Source: Neobacillus terrae | Lineage (GTDB): Bacteria; Bacillota; Bacilli; Bacillales; Cytobacillaceae | Reading direction: 5' to 3' | NCBI RefSeq assembly: GCF_011393025.1 | Contig: NZ_JAAOEO010000017.1 | Location: 29,221-93,220 of the forward strand | DNA: 64,000 nucleotides | In this document: in pieces, positions 34,037-42,953 of the stretch | Layout: the number at the start of each line of letters is the position of its first letter | Position numbering within the stretch: the stretch's first letter is position 1 | The notes under the pieces: generated by a model | Database searches by the model: none | What the model saw: the letters and a program-made list of their open reading frames with translations, nothing else | Told to the model about the DNA's origin: nothing | Program-made: the position numbers and the translations under genes

Positions 34037-34144
34037 ATTTATAATACTGTGCAAAAGTTCCTTTAGTATTCGCTGATGTTGAGCTTCGTAAAGCTAATTT
34101 ATAAGTGTTCCTTAAGTAGTAAAACAGGCTTTGCTTTATAGTTT

Positions 34145-34645
34145 CTATTCCACGTGTGCTGCACGGTGGGCCAGTCTGCTGGAAGCAGCGGCTGCAATCG
34201 CACCGACAATATCGTCAAGGAAGGTGTGGCATTCTCCCGTTGATTTGTCATTTAAGCGCCGTAAAATACCAGGTTTTTGTTTATCAATGTAACCATAATT
34301 GGTAAAACCAATCGAACCATATACGTTTACAATCGAAAAAGCTAGCACTTCATCGACCCCATAAAGACTTTCATCGGTTTTAATGATTGACTGAAGAGGC
34401 TCCTCAAGCATTCCCTTCTCCGCCAGCATATCAAGCTGGATACCCGTAATAATGGCATTTTGAACTTCACGTTTTAAAATGACTCGCTCTACATTCTCAA
34501 GGCAATCTTCAATTTTAAGGTTTTTATGATACTGCTGCTGTAAAAAGTAGACCAAGTCGGCTATGTCCTGAATCTTTACTCCTCTTTCCTTCAGCCATCT
34601 GCGTGCAGTTTCTTCAGTTAAATCCATTTTTTTATCATCTGCCAT
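34145..34645 (-). CDS. yutG: Phosphatidylglycerophosphatase A-family protein YutG
   Basis: A 166-residue PgpA-family protein with YGSIGFTNYGYIDKQKPG and the acidic FLDDIVGAIAAAASSR segment. PgpA enzymes dephosphorylate phosphatidylglycerophosphate, but this soluble Bacillus branch lacks the membrane segments of E. coli PgpA, so the substrate may differ. An AAAGGTGAT site lies upstream on the minus strand. Confidence 0.85.
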   Translation of the reverse strand: MADDKKMDLTEETARRWLKERGVKIQDIADLVYFLQQQYHKNLKIEDCLENVERVILKREVQNAIITGIQLDMLAEKGMLEEPLQSIIKTDESLYGVDEVLAFSIVNVYGSIGFTNYGYIDKQKPGILRRLNDKSTGECHTFLDDIVGAIAAAASSRLAHRAAHVE

Positions 34646-34848
34646 AACCGAATCACCTTTTCCTTTATTTTTCCCTATCTATATACCCTTTTCCTTAAAG
34701 TATGCACTAGTAACCTAAAAGGGGAATGCTCGAATTTATTTCTTCCTTCAGCTTTTCCCTGTTTACTATTCTTATACTTTCAGGAAACAAGTTTCTCATT
34801 CGCAAACATATATATGTGATAAAGAAGAAAGTTAAATGGGGTGCGAGT

Positions 34849-35859
34849 ATGCTTCAGCAGCTGCTTGAAAAGGAGTATGGAGTACAGGTCCAGGAATATA
34901 TAAAAATAGATGCCTACGATGCTCTGAGAGGGAACGGATGGCTTTATTTGATTGCAAAGCCAGGAGGCAGGGAAGAGGAGGAGATAACCGAACTTCAGCG
35001 CATTGCCGAACATCTCCATCAATATGGTGACAGACATGTTCCTTATTTTCTTACAACAAAGGATGGAAAAATTTTAACCAAGTGGGAAGAGAACAACTAT
35101 TGTGTCCTTGCACGGAGGCAGGAAGAGGTTCCGCCTCCAAAACAAAAGCTTGGAAGAAAGCTTGCCAAATTTCATGAACGCGGTGGAATGGTGCCTTTTT
35201 ATGTGGAAAGGTCCAGCAGGATTGGAAAGTGGAAAGAACTGTGGGAAAAAAGGCTTGAACAAATGGAAAAGGTGTGGAATGGGCTTCTTTTTCAATCACC
35301 AGAGGATGAATTTGAACGTCTATTTATCGAAACCTTTCCCTATTATATGGGGCTGACGGAAAACGCTATTCAGTACTTAGTTGATACTGAAATAGACGTT
35401 GACCCTGGGAATACTGACAATGGAACAGTGTGCCACGAACGGTTCTTATCATCCTCCTGGGGGAAGGATTATTTAATTAAAAATCCTTTTGACTGGGTAT
35501 TTGATCATCGGAGCCGGGATCTTGCTGAATGGACGAGGGAACGTTATTTCTACAATATACAAACTTATCAACGAGAAATTACTCAATTTTATGAGGACTA
35601 CCAAAGTATTTCTTCCCTCTCGCCCTTCTCTTGGAGGCTTTTGTATTCCCGGATTTTATTTCCTCTTCATTATTTTGAATGCATTGAAAATTATTATATA
35701 ACGCGGTCTGAACAAGATAAAAAAATATTGGAAGAGAGACTGCAGAAAATTTTAAATCAATCCCGGGAATATGAGGCCTTTCTGAGAACTTTTTATAATT
35801 TAGCGGGAGCACCAGTAAGAAAAATGAAATTGCCAATGCCCGATTGGCTGGTGAATTAA
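34849..35859 (+). CDS. yutH: Spore coat-associated kinase-like protein YutH
   Basis: A 336-residue protein of the CotS/YutH family, related in fold to aminoglycoside and choline kinases. The catalytic-loop-like segment reads TVCHERFLSSSWG and the metal-site-like segment FDWVFDHRSRDLAEW. YutH is a spore coat protein in B. subtilis. ATG 34849 follows GGGGTGCGAG; the frame extends to 34726 without a site. It ends before a bidirectional terminator shared with nfu. Confidence 0.88.
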   Translation: MLQQLLEKEYGVQVQEYIKIDAYDALRGNGWLYLIAKPGGREEEEITELQRIAEHLHQYGDRHVPYFLTTKDGKILTKWEENNYCVLARRQEEVPPPKQKLGRKLAKFHERGGMVPFYVERSSRIGKWKELWEKRLEQMEKVWNGLLFQSPEDEFERLFIETFPYYMGLTENAIQYLVDTEIDVDPGNTDNGTVCHERFLSSSWGKDYLIKNPFDWVFDHRSRDLAEWTRERYFYNIQTYQREITQFYEDYQSISSLSPFSWRLLYSRILFPLHYFECIENYYITRSEQDKKILEERLQKILNQSREYEAFLRTFYNLAGAPVRKMKLPMPDWLVN

Positions 35860-35906
35860 AAAGTATGGCTTTCTGTAATGCAAGAAAAAGGAGCTAGGCT
35901 GATAAT

Positions 35907-35942
35907 AAAAAAAGCGATTGCCGGGTGGCAATCGCTTTGATG
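35907..35942. terminator. Bidirectional terminator between yutH and the NifU-like gene
   Basis: AAAGCGATTGCC (35911-35922) pairs perfectly with GGCAATCGCTTT (35927-35938), with an A-run on the left. Confidence 0.9.
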
Positions 35943-35948
35943 TATAAA

Positions 35949-36185
35949 TTAAAATACTTGTTCTACTTCAACAATTCCAGGAACTTCCTCTAAAAGAGCG
36001 CGTTCAATCCCAGCTTTTAAAGTAATGGTTGAGCTTGGGCAGCTGCCGCATGCGCCAAGAAGGCGAAGCTTCACAACACCATCTTCCACATCTACTAGTT
36101 CGCAGTCTCCGCCGTCCCTTAGAAGGAATGGGCGCAATTTATCTAAAACTTCTTGAACTTGTGATATCATTTCTTGTTCTGTCAT
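35949..36185 (-). CDS. yutI: NifU-like Fe-S scaffold/carrier protein
   Basis: A 78-residue NifU C-terminal (Nfu) domain with the cluster-binding CGSCPSS motif (CxxC) and the RPFLLRDGGDCELVDV block. It delivers Fe-S clusters assembled by SufBCD to target proteins. The ATG at 36185 has AAAGGAGTCG upstream; the longer frame to 36233 lacks a site. yutM at 39.5 kb is a second carrier in this window. Confidence 0.93.
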   Translation of the reverse strand: MTEQEMISQVQEVLDKLRPFLLRDGGDCELVDVEDGVVKLRLLGACGSCPSSTITLKAGIERALLEEVPGIVEVEQVF

Positions 36186-36338
36186 GTCAAAATCGACTCC
36201 TTTCATAATATCTATTATAATGTCATCAAGCATAAAAATCCATTCTCTGAAAAAGGAAATTCTCAGTTTGAAGATAATTTTTTAGATTATTACTAAACTT
36301 ATAGTATAAAATAAAAGGAAAAAAGAGAGGTTGCTGCA

Positions 36339-36665
36339 TTGACGAATCAGGGAGTAGAAATTATTGTTTATGGGGCAGAGCAAATATGCCCAAGCTGTGT
36401 AAATATGCCATCGTCAAAGGAAACATATGAGTGGCTTGAAGCAGCGGTTGCGAGAAAGTTTGCCAATCAGCCATTCAGAATTACATACGTTGATATTTTT
36501 AATCCGCCAGAAGAGGTATCAAAAAAACAGTTTGCTGAAAGAGTAATTGAAGAGGATATGTTTTATCCCGTTGTTTTGATTGAGGAAAAGATTGTCGGCG
36601 AAGGAAATCCAAGGTTAAAAACAATTTTTGCCGAGCTGGAAAATCACGGTTATAAAGCTGAATAA
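36339..36665 (+). CDS. yuzD: Thioredoxin-like DUF1462 protein YuzD
   Basis: A 108-residue protein with a CPSC motif (EQICPSCVNMPSSKET) and thioredoxin-like layout including FYPVVLIEEKIVGEGNP. It corresponds to YuzD of B. subtilis; its function is unknown. The TTG start follows AAAGAGAGG at a slightly long spacing. It shares a terminator with convergent yutJ. Confidence 0.86.
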   Translation: MTNQGVEIIVYGAEQICPSCVNMPSSKETYEWLEAAVARKFANQPFRITYVDIFNPPEEVSKKQFAERVIEEDMFYPVVLIEEKIVGEGNPRLKTIFAELENHGYKAE

Positions 36666-36675
36666 ACAAAAAAAT

Positions 36676-36706
36676 AAGGCTGCTCCTTTAAGGAGACAGC
36701 CTTTTG
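36676..36706. terminator. Terminator between yuzD and yutJ
   Basis: AAGGCTG..CTCC pairs with GGAG..CAGCCTT around TTTAA, with a T-run after it and A-runs before it. Confidence 0.85.
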
Positions 36707-36717
36707 TCATGGGGAAC

Positions 36718-37785
36718 TTACCCATTGTGATACTTGTACATCCAAAGAATACCCGACTTGATCAATCGTGCTACCCGGCCTGTAATAGCCCGTTCAGCCA
36801 TCATTCCAAAACCTTCGCGTTTTCCGAGTGATCCAAGGATTCCTTTAAGTTTTATAGCAGGGAAGAAAGGAGGTAACTCCTCACCTTTCCAGCGCTTTCT
36901 AAGGACTTCAACTATCTGCTCTGCCTGTCCCTCAGCAAGCTGTGCACTTGGTGCATGCGGAAGGCTGGCACAGTCACCAACTATAAAAACATGCTCATCG
37001 TTTGGCAGGTGATGGTGAGGAGTTAGTTTTAAACGTCCCAGCTTATCTTTTTCACCATCAAGCGCGCGAACAACCCGGTTCGCCTGAATGCCTGCAGTCC
37101 ATACGATTACATCACATGGAATAGGCTCATCATGGTTATAAAGCAGATTTTCTTCGACTCTTGTAATGTTAGAATTATTGACTATCTCAACATTATGTTT
37201 TATAAACCAATTTTCGACATACTTGCTGAGGCGATCAGGAAAGTCTGAAAGAATATGATTTCCTCTATCGAAGAGCTTAATAGTTAAATCAGAGCGGCTC
37301 TCGCTCAGTTCACTTGCGAGCTCTACCCCGCTAAGACCTGCTCCGACAATGCCAACAACTGAACCAGTAGGAAGATTATTAAGTTTTGAGTAAGTTGCCC
37401 TCGACTTTTCAATACTTTGAATACTAAAGGTAAATTGATCAGCACCCGGAACATTGTGATATTTATCTTCACAGCCCAGACCGATAATCAGGTCATCATA
37501 TTCAACTGAATCTCCATTTTTAAGATTGATTTTCTTTTCGTCTAATTCAATGCCTGTTACTTCGCCATATGTTACCTGCAGGCGTGAATGCTGCGGAAAG
37601 GAAACGCGAACTTCCTTATCGGAAATGGTTCCAGCAGCTAAAGCATAATATTCAGTTTTCAAACAGTGATATGGTACGCGGTCAACAAGAGTGATTTGGA
37701 CATCCTCTGGAAGATGATCGGGAAGGAGTTCATTAAGAATCTTCATCCCGCCGTAACCGCCACCTAGGATTACAAGGTTTTTCAT
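36718..37785 (-). CDS. yutJ: Type II NADH dehydrogenase-like flavoprotein YutJ
   Basis: A 355-residue FAD/NAD(P)-binding oxidoreductase. The FAD motif is VILGGGYGGMKIL and the NADH motif VGIVGAGLSGVELASEL. The second FAD motif is HVFIVGDCASL. It belongs to the NDH-2 family that passes electrons from NADH to menaquinone at the membrane, like YumB at 41.5 kb, but the two differ in sequence and in length. The inner ATG (37785) has AAAAGGGGCAA upstream. Confidence 0.88.
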   Translation of the reverse strand: MKNLVILGGGYGGMKILNELLPDHLPEDVQITLVDRVPYHCLKTEYYALAAGTISDKEVRVSFPQHSRLQVTYGEVTGIELDEKKINLKNGDSVEYDDLIIGLGCEDKYHNVPGADQFTFSIQSIEKSRATYSKLNNLPTGSVVGIVGAGLSGVELASELSESRSDLTIKLFDRGNHILSDFPDRLSKYVENWFIKHNVEIVNNSNITRVEENLLYNHDEPIPCDVIVWTAGIQANRVVRALDGEKDKLGRLKLTPHHHLPNDEHVFIVGDCASLPHAPSAQLAEGQAEQIVEVLRKRWKGEELPPFFPAIKLKGILGSLGKREGFGMMAERAITGRVARLIKSGILWMYKYHNG

Positions 37786-38080
37786 TGTCAATTGCCCCTT
37801 TTTAACACGATTCCATTCTTGGAAATTCCCTTAATGCTGTTTTCTCAACGATTAAACCATCCTTCAAGGGAAGGGAAATCGTTTGCAAAAGCCAATATCA
37901 ATTATTATCTGAATATAACAAAAATACCCCGATCTATTTTTTACCCATTAAGAGTATATAGGAATTGTGACGAAATAACAACATTTTTAATAGCATCTTG
38001 ACATCCAGAGTTTAAGAGGAATTTGACGAAAGTTGTTAAAAGGATTAGGATAATATGTTAGTAGTGAGGTGAAAGTAATA

Positions 38081-38317
38081 ATGCAGCCGATCATTGAATT
38101 TTGCATAAGTAATCTTGCAAGCGGAGCACAGAGAGCGCGAGAGCAGCTGGAAAAAGATCCGAATTTGGATGTAATTGAATATGGCTGCCTTGGGTATTGT
38201 GGGAAATGTGCATCTTCACTTTATGCACTTGTAAATGGAGAGCCAGTAACAGGAGATACACCTGAAGAATTAGTTGAAAACATTTACCAATTTCTTGAGG
38301 AAAATCCAATGTTTTAA
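38081..38317 (+). CDS. yuzB: DUF1450 family protein YuzB
   Basis: A 78-residue cysteine-containing protein with CLGYCGKCASSLYALVNG, the DUF1450 core, and an upstream CISN cysteine. It may bind metal or take part in thiol chemistry; the function is unknown. ATG 38081 follows GTGAGGTGAAAG. The divergent region to yutJ (37786-38080) shows no gene. Confidence 0.88.
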   Translation: MQPIIEFCISNLASGAQRAREQLEKDPNLDVIEYGCLGYCGKCASSLYALVNGEPVTGDTPEELVENIYQFLEENPMF

Positions 38318-38324
38318 TATAAAG

Positions 38325-38391
38325 AAAACTCGGCATTGCCGAGCTTTAGCTGCACTTATACGTTCAGAATTTATAGATTCTGATTAGCTAA
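38325..38391 (-). repeat. Double-hairpin repeat family B, copy 3 (inverted)
   Basis: Read on the minus strand: AGCTAATCAGAATCTATA, AAATTCTGAACG, TATAAGTGCAGCTAAAG, then CTCGGCAATGCCGAG and a T-run. It lies 3' of yuzB, where the CTCGGCA/TGCCGAG hairpin may serve as a terminator. Sequence 38392-38561 shows no gene. Confidence 0.75.
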
Positions 38392-38561
38392 AAAAGGGGA
38401 TGGAGATATTCCATTCCCTTTTCGTATTTCCACAATTAATTATCCTTGAACTTTGCCCATCCCGGGGAGGTTTACCCCTGTGACCGTCGCTTAGTCCTCT
38501 TTAATGCTTATTTAATACATTTAGCCTCTCTTTTTCAATCACATTGCTCCAATGAAACCCT

Positions 38562-39260
38562 TTAACCTTTTAAATGTACGGTCCTGGACTCTCGGATTTC
38601 CTGCCAGCGTTCCCGAGCCATTTCAATAATTTTTGGCTCAGACGATTGTCGCTGGCGTTCGATCACTTTTGAAAAATAATAAATGGCTTGCTCGGTATTA
38701 TTGGTTTTTCTGGACAATTCACCAGCTAAATAAAGAAGCTTAAACTCTGACATTTGGGTACCCCTAAAGTCATCTGTCTGGTGTGATTCTTCATATTCCA
38801 TAAGAGCAAGCTTTATAAATCGCTGTTCCTGCTCGACATTTGTCATTATTCTATACAGCCACGCTATTCGTAGGTACATCCCCGCAAGATTAATATGTTT
38901 CTCTTTTTTTAGGGCTGCACAATAAATCGCTAATTTATATGTAATAATAGCCTGTTCAATCGTTCGTTTTCCTCCATAATTTTGTGGAGCCCACTTGCTG
39001 CACACTTTATCCTCTATATCTTTTTTACTGTTAGGGGGAAAAGATTTTAAAGTTTCGTCTGAAAAGGAAAATCCGCAATTCGGACAGACATATATATAAT
39101 AAAAAATAGGGTTAACTTCATTTGAATGATAAAGTGGCAGAAAGTCCGTATCATAACCGTTTATTTTAATGAATCGAGATCTTATTTTTTTTGAGGTAAA
39201 TGGCTTTTTGCACATGAGACATTCACAAGCTTTATCATATAAAGGCTCCATTTGAGTCAT
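38562..39260 (-). CDS. DUF2225 family zinc-ribbon protein
   Basis: A 232-residue protein of the DUF2225 family. The N-terminal part has two CxxC pairs (CECLMCKKPF and CPNCGFSF) forming a probable zinc site. The C-terminal part is a helical, TPR-like region (from about residue 100). The function is unknown. The ATG at 39260 has GGGGGAG upstream; a GTG three codons earlier is possible. Confidence 0.85.
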   Translation of the reverse strand: MTQMEPLYDKACECLMCKKPFTSKKIRSRFIKINGYDTDFLPLYHSNEVNPIFYYIYVCPNCGFSFSDETLKSFPPNSKKDIEDKVCSKWAPQNYGGKRTIEQAIITYKLAIYCAALKKEKHINLAGMYLRIAWLYRIMTNVEQEQRFIKLALMEYEESHQTDDFRGTQMSEFKLLYLAGELSRKTNNTEQAIYYFSKVIERQRQSSEPKIIEMARERWQEIRESRTVHLKG

Positions 39261-39394
39261 TGGACTCACTCCCCCTCGTTTTTTTACTAAATCCGTAGTA
39301 TAAAGTAGTTCTTTATAACTATTATTATAGACTATAAGGAATATATTTGGCTAAATATTTCCTTAAAATAGGGGGTTTTTATGAACTCAATAAG

Positions 39395-39426
39395 TTGAGT
39401 ACAGCTTATACAGTGTATATACTGTA
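39395..39426 (+). promoter_or_regulatory. Promoter with overlapping inverted repeat upstream of yutM
   Basis: TTGAGT (39395-39400), a 17-base spacer and TATACT (39418-39423) form a promoter. TACAGT and ACTGTA (39409-39414 and 39421-39426) form an inverted repeat with a 6-base spacer over its -10 region, as expected for a repressor site. Confidence 0.5.
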
Positions 39427-39527
39427 AATAGGATATGTTGTCTTAAGGGACTAATCCTGAATGCATTTGACTATTTTTATAAAAAACGTTTACAGATATA
39501 TTAAGAAATAAACAAGGAGGAGTTAAG

Positions 39528-39893
39528 ATGGAAAATGAAGTAGTTATCTTATCAGAAGCTGCTGCACTTCAAATAAAAGAAATGATGAAGCACAATGAAG
39601 AAGAAGGCTCTCTTTTAAGAGTTGGAGTTAAAGGAGGCGGCTGCAGCGGTCTATCTTACGGAATGGGCTTTGACCAGGAAGCAAAGGAAGATGATTTCAG
39701 CTTTGAACAGCACGGAATCCAGATTGTGGTAGATAAAGAAAGTTCAGCTATTCTTAAGGGCACTAAAATTGATTACAAAGAGTCCATGATGGGCGGGGGA
39801 TTTACGATTGATAACCCTAATGCCATCGCCTCATGCGGATGCGGTTCATCATTTCGGACTGCAACAGCTGCAGGAACACCAGAAGAGTGCTAA
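39528..39893 (+). CDS. yutM: A-type Fe-S cluster carrier protein (HesB/YutM)
   Basis: A 121-residue A-type carrier. The three cluster cysteines are in GGGCSGLSYG and CGCGSSF. Such proteins pass 4Fe-4S clusters to apo-enzymes such as lipoyl synthase. AAGGAGGAG precedes ATG 39528. It has its own promoter with a possible operator and is followed by a strong terminator. Confidence 0.93.
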   Translation: MENEVVILSEAAALQIKEMMKHNEEEGSLLRVGVKGGGCSGLSYGMGFDQEAKEDDFSFEQHGIQIVVDKESSAILKGTKIDYKESMMGGGFTIDNPNAIASCGCGSSFRTATAAGTPEEC

Positions 39894-39900
39894 TCCAAAC

Positions 39901-39941
39901 AAAAACCTTCCTGAGTCTGCATGGCCAGGAAGGTTTTTATT
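39901..39941 (+). terminator. Terminator after yutM
   Basis: AAAAACCTTCCTG (39901-39913) pairs with CAGGAAGGTTTTT (39926-39938). Confidence 0.9.
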
Positions 39942-40104
39942 ACATTTTGAACCTTAGGTAGTAAATTTAATATCCTCTTTAATTAGACCTTTTTGATGTT
40001 AAAGTGGGGTATAGTTGAATTTTATTCGGACTTATTTAATGTTAAGGACAAGTTTAAAGTCATTACTTATTTAATTACGTTTTGCTGTTAATGAGTATTT
40101 GTAC

Positions 40105-40137
40105 AAAAAAAGACGCCCCCCTTTGGGACGCCTTTTA
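40105..40137 (-). terminator. Terminator of yumC
   Basis: On the minus strand AGGCGTCCC pairs with GGGGGCGTCT using two G-U pairs, followed by seven T residues. The plus strand would have A-C mismatches, so it works only for yumC. Confidence 0.8.
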
Positions 40138-40169
40138 TATCTGTTAAAACTTAGTTCGAAGTCTGATAT

Positions 40170-41171
40170 TTATTGGAACATAGAAGAACTGTGAAGAGGC
40201 TGGATTTTTGCTTTCGGATCCATAAATGCTTTGGCATTATTAACAGCAGTTGGAGCTTCGCCAAATCCTGAGGCAATAAGTTTAACTTTACCATCATAGG
40301 TGCAAATGTCTCCAGCAGCATAAATTCCTGGTACATTTGTTTCCATTTTGGAATTAACTAAAATGGAGTTCTTTTCGATTTCAAGACCCCATTCCTTAAT
40401 TGGTCCAAGAGAAGAAACAAATCCGTAGTTAACAATAACTGCATCAACATCAAGGGCTTCCAGCTTATCTCCTGAAGCTTCTTTAAGAACAACTTGTTTA
40501 ACTCCGGAAGCATCACCGATCAATTCAGCTGGAACGAATGGCGTTTTTACTTCCACTTTTGAATTAAATAGATTTTCTACGCTATGCTCATGGGCACGGA
40601 ATTTATCCCTGCGGTGTACGATTGTCACTTTTTCAGCAATTGGCTCAAGCATAAGAGCCCAGTCTACTGCAGAATCTCCCCCACCGAAAACGACAACTTT
40701 TTTACCGGCAAAATGATTTAAATCATCAATAAAATAGTGGAGGTTAGTGTGCTCATACTGAACAGCACTATCCAATTCAAGACGTCGCGGCTGGAATGCT
40801 CCATTACCAGCTGTAATAATGACGGTTTTGGAGTAATGAATTTCTTTATCGGTAGTTAATTTAAAGCTGCCATCTTCCTGTTTTTCCAGCTTTTCAACTG
40901 ATTGCTCCAGGGACACAACAGGATTGAATTTTGCCATTTGTTCTTTTAGATTATTAACTAGTTCCTGGGCACGTACTTTAGGAAAACCAGCAACGTCGTA
41001 TATATATTTTTCAGGATAAAGCGCTGATAACTGACCCCCAAGCTGTGGAAGGCTCTCAATAATTTTAACAGACGCTTGTCTCATTCCTCCGTAAAAAGCG
41101 GTAAATAACCCGACAGGCCCGCCTCCAATAATGGTAATGTCGTATACTTTTTGATCTTCTCGCAACTCCAT
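40170..41171 (-). CDS. yumC: Ferredoxin--NADP reductase, thioredoxin reductase-like
   Basis: A 333-residue flavoprotein of the TrxR-like ferredoxin/flavodoxin-NADP reductase family typical of Bacillus. The FAD motif is ITIIGGGPVGLFTAFYGG and the NADPH motif VVFGGGDSAVDWAL. The C-terminal FAD segment is GIYAAGDICTYDGKVKLIASG. There is no CxxC redox pair, which separates it from true thioredoxin reductase. It is divergent from yumB over a 377-base region holding a Rex-like site. Confidence 0.95.
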   Translation of the reverse strand: MELREDQKVYDITIIGGGPVGLFTAFYGGMRQASVKIIESLPQLGGQLSALYPEKYIYDVAGFPKVRAQELVNNLKEQMAKFNPVVSLEQSVEKLEKQEDGSFKLTTDKEIHYSKTVIITAGNGAFQPRRLELDSAVQYEHTNLHYFIDDLNHFAGKKVVVFGGGDSAVDWALMLEPIAEKVTIVHRRDKFRAHEHSVENLFNSKVEVKTPFVPAELIGDASGVKQVVLKEASGDKLEALDVDAVIVNYGFVSSLGPIKEWGLEIEKNSILVNSKMETNVPGIYAAGDICTYDGKVKLIASGFGEAPTAVNNAKAFMDPKAKIQPLHSSSMFQ

Positions 41172-41440
41172 ATCCCCCTAACTATGTAGTAAAGAAATCC
41201 ATTTAATATCATACCACAAATATTGGATTTGCTCACTGATATCTCTAATGATTAAAAGTGTAAAAAGCCTAGATTATCTTTTCTTAATGTGGGAATAAAG
41301 ATATAAGTTTATAATTGGAAATTTCTTTAGTGAAGATAACAATATAAATAGCTTGAAAAAGCCTTAAAAAAGGAATAAGATGTATTTTGGACATATTGTT
41401 ACTGTTTTGTGACAAATTCAGCACTTTTTTTTGACCTATT

Positions 41441-41458
41441 TAGTGAACAATATCACAA
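41441..41458 (+). promoter_or_regulatory. Rex-like operator upstream of yumB
   Basis: TAGTGAA-CAAT-ATCACAA matches the Rex consensus TTGTGAA-N4-TTCACAA in 12 of 14 positions with the right spacing. It lies between a TTGACC (41431-41436) and the yumB start. Rex senses the NADH/NAD+ ratio and controls ndh genes in Gram-positive bacteria. No gene is seen in 41172-41548. Confidence 0.6.
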
Positions 41459-41548
41459 ACTTTTTTTGGAATAAAAAATAATATTTCCAAAAGCAGCAGA
41501 AACTAAGAAATACTCAAAAATTTATTATAAAAGGTGGAAGTGATCACT

Positions 41549-42766
41549 TTGAGAAAGCCGAAAATAGTTATTCTGGGAGCTGGATACGGAGGATTAATTA
41601 CTGCAACCCGTCTGCAAAAAATGATGGGAGCAAACGAAGCTGATATCGTTTTAATTAATAAAAACGATTATCATTATGAAACAACATGGCTGCATGAAGC
41701 TTCAGCTGGTACCCTTCATCATGATCGTGTTCGTTATGAAATCCGTGATGTAATTGATAGAAGCAAGGTTGAATTTGTACAGGACACTGCTGTGGAAATC
41801 AATAAAGAAGAGAAAAAGGTTATTCTTGAAAAAGGCGAAGTTTCTTATGATTATTTAGTTATCGCATTAGGTGCAGAGCCTGAAACCTTTGGAATTAAAG
41901 GCTTAAAAGAATATGCATTTGGAATTGTAAATGTTAATTCAGCACGTCAATTACGTGAGCATATTGAGTACCAATTTGCTACCTATAACATGGAAGAAGA
42001 GAAAAAGGATGAAAGACTATCTATCGTAGTTGGAGGAGCGGGCTTTACTGGAATTGAATTCCTTGGAGAGCTAGCCAACCGTATTCCTGAATTGTGCCAC
42101 GAGTATGATGTGGACTTCCATAAAGTAAGAATTATCTGCGTAGAAGCAGCACCAATGGTTCTTCCTGGTTTTGATCCTGAGCTTGTGAACTATGCTACAT
42201 CTTACCTTGAAAGAAAAGGCGTAGAATTCATGATTGGGACAGCGATTAAGGAATGTACTCCTGACGGTATTATTGTTGCTAAAGGTGAAGATGAAGTAAA
42301 AGAAATAAAAGCCGGCACAGTTGTATGGGCTGCCGGTGTTCGAGGTAATTCCATTATTGAAAAATCCGGATTCGAAGCAATGCGCGGCCGTGTAAAGGTT
42401 CAGCCAGATCTTCGTATTCCTGGACAAGATGATGTTTTTGTTATCGGCGACAGCTCATTAATAATTAATGAGGAAATTAACCGTCCATATCCACCAACTG
42501 CACAGATTGCTATGCAGCAGGGTGAAGTTTGTGCACGTAACCTTGTAGCGCTCGTTCGTGAAAAATCAGAACTTGAAGCGTTCAAACCAGATATTAAAGG
42601 AACTGTTTGTTCACTTGGTGAAAACGATGCAATTGGCGTTGTTTATGGCAAAAAGTTAACAGGCAGCAAAGCATCCTTTATGAAGAAAATGATTGATAAC
42701 CGTGCATTGTTCATGGTTGGCGGTCCTTCTCTTGTATTGAAAAAAGGAAAATTCAACATTTTTTAA
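41549..42766 (+). CDS. yumB: Type II NADH dehydrogenase (NDH-2)
   Basis: A 405-residue membrane-associated NADH:menaquinone oxidoreductase. The FAD motif is VILGAGYGGLI and the NADH motif IVVGGAGFTGIEFLGEL. The quinone-site block reads FVIGDSSLI ... PPTAQIAMQQGE. The C-terminus has a short amphipathic helix as in peripheral NDH-2 enzymes. The TTG at 41549 fits AGGTGGAAGTGATC and the family opening MRKPKIVILG. A terminator follows. Confidence 0.95.
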   Translation: MRKPKIVILGAGYGGLITATRLQKMMGANEADIVLINKNDYHYETTWLHEASAGTLHHDRVRYEIRDVIDRSKVEFVQDTAVEINKEEKKVILEKGEVSYDYLVIALGAEPETFGIKGLKEYAFGIVNVNSARQLREHIEYQFATYNMEEEKKDERLSIVVGGAGFTGIEFLGELANRIPELCHEYDVDFHKVRIICVEAAPMVLPGFDPELVNYATSYLERKGVEFMIGTAIKECTPDGIIVAKGEDEVKEIKAGTVVWAAGVRGNSIIEKSGFEAMRGRVKVQPDLRIPGQDDVFVIGDSSLIINEEINRPYPPTAQIAMQQGEVCARNLVALVREKSELEAFKPDIKGTVCSLGENDAIGVVYGKKLTGSKASFMKKMIDNRALFMVGGPSLVLKKGKFNIF

Positions 42767-42774
42767 TACCTAAC

Positions 42775-42805
42775 TAAGAGGGCAGAGAAATCTGCCCTTT
42801 TTTGC
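42775..42805 (+). terminator. Terminator after yumB
   Basis: AGGGCAGA (42779-42786) pairs with TCTGCCCT (42791-42798), followed by T residues. Confidence 0.88.
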
Positions 42806-42953
42806 GTTATATAAAGAGTGCTATATCTAAGATATCGAAGCTCGGAGATAAGAGGGCCACCAAGTGGTGAACATAAGCTTCCTCATTTCGAGGAAGAGGA
42901 TTCCTTTACTTTTTTGATAAAATAGAATGTAACTGCTCTGAGGAGGAAGAGAC

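Noticed and set aside
37792..38001. Open frame of 69 codons in the yutJ-yuzB divergent region
   Set aside because: No ribosome site and no similarity to a known family; the region is expected to hold the two promoters.
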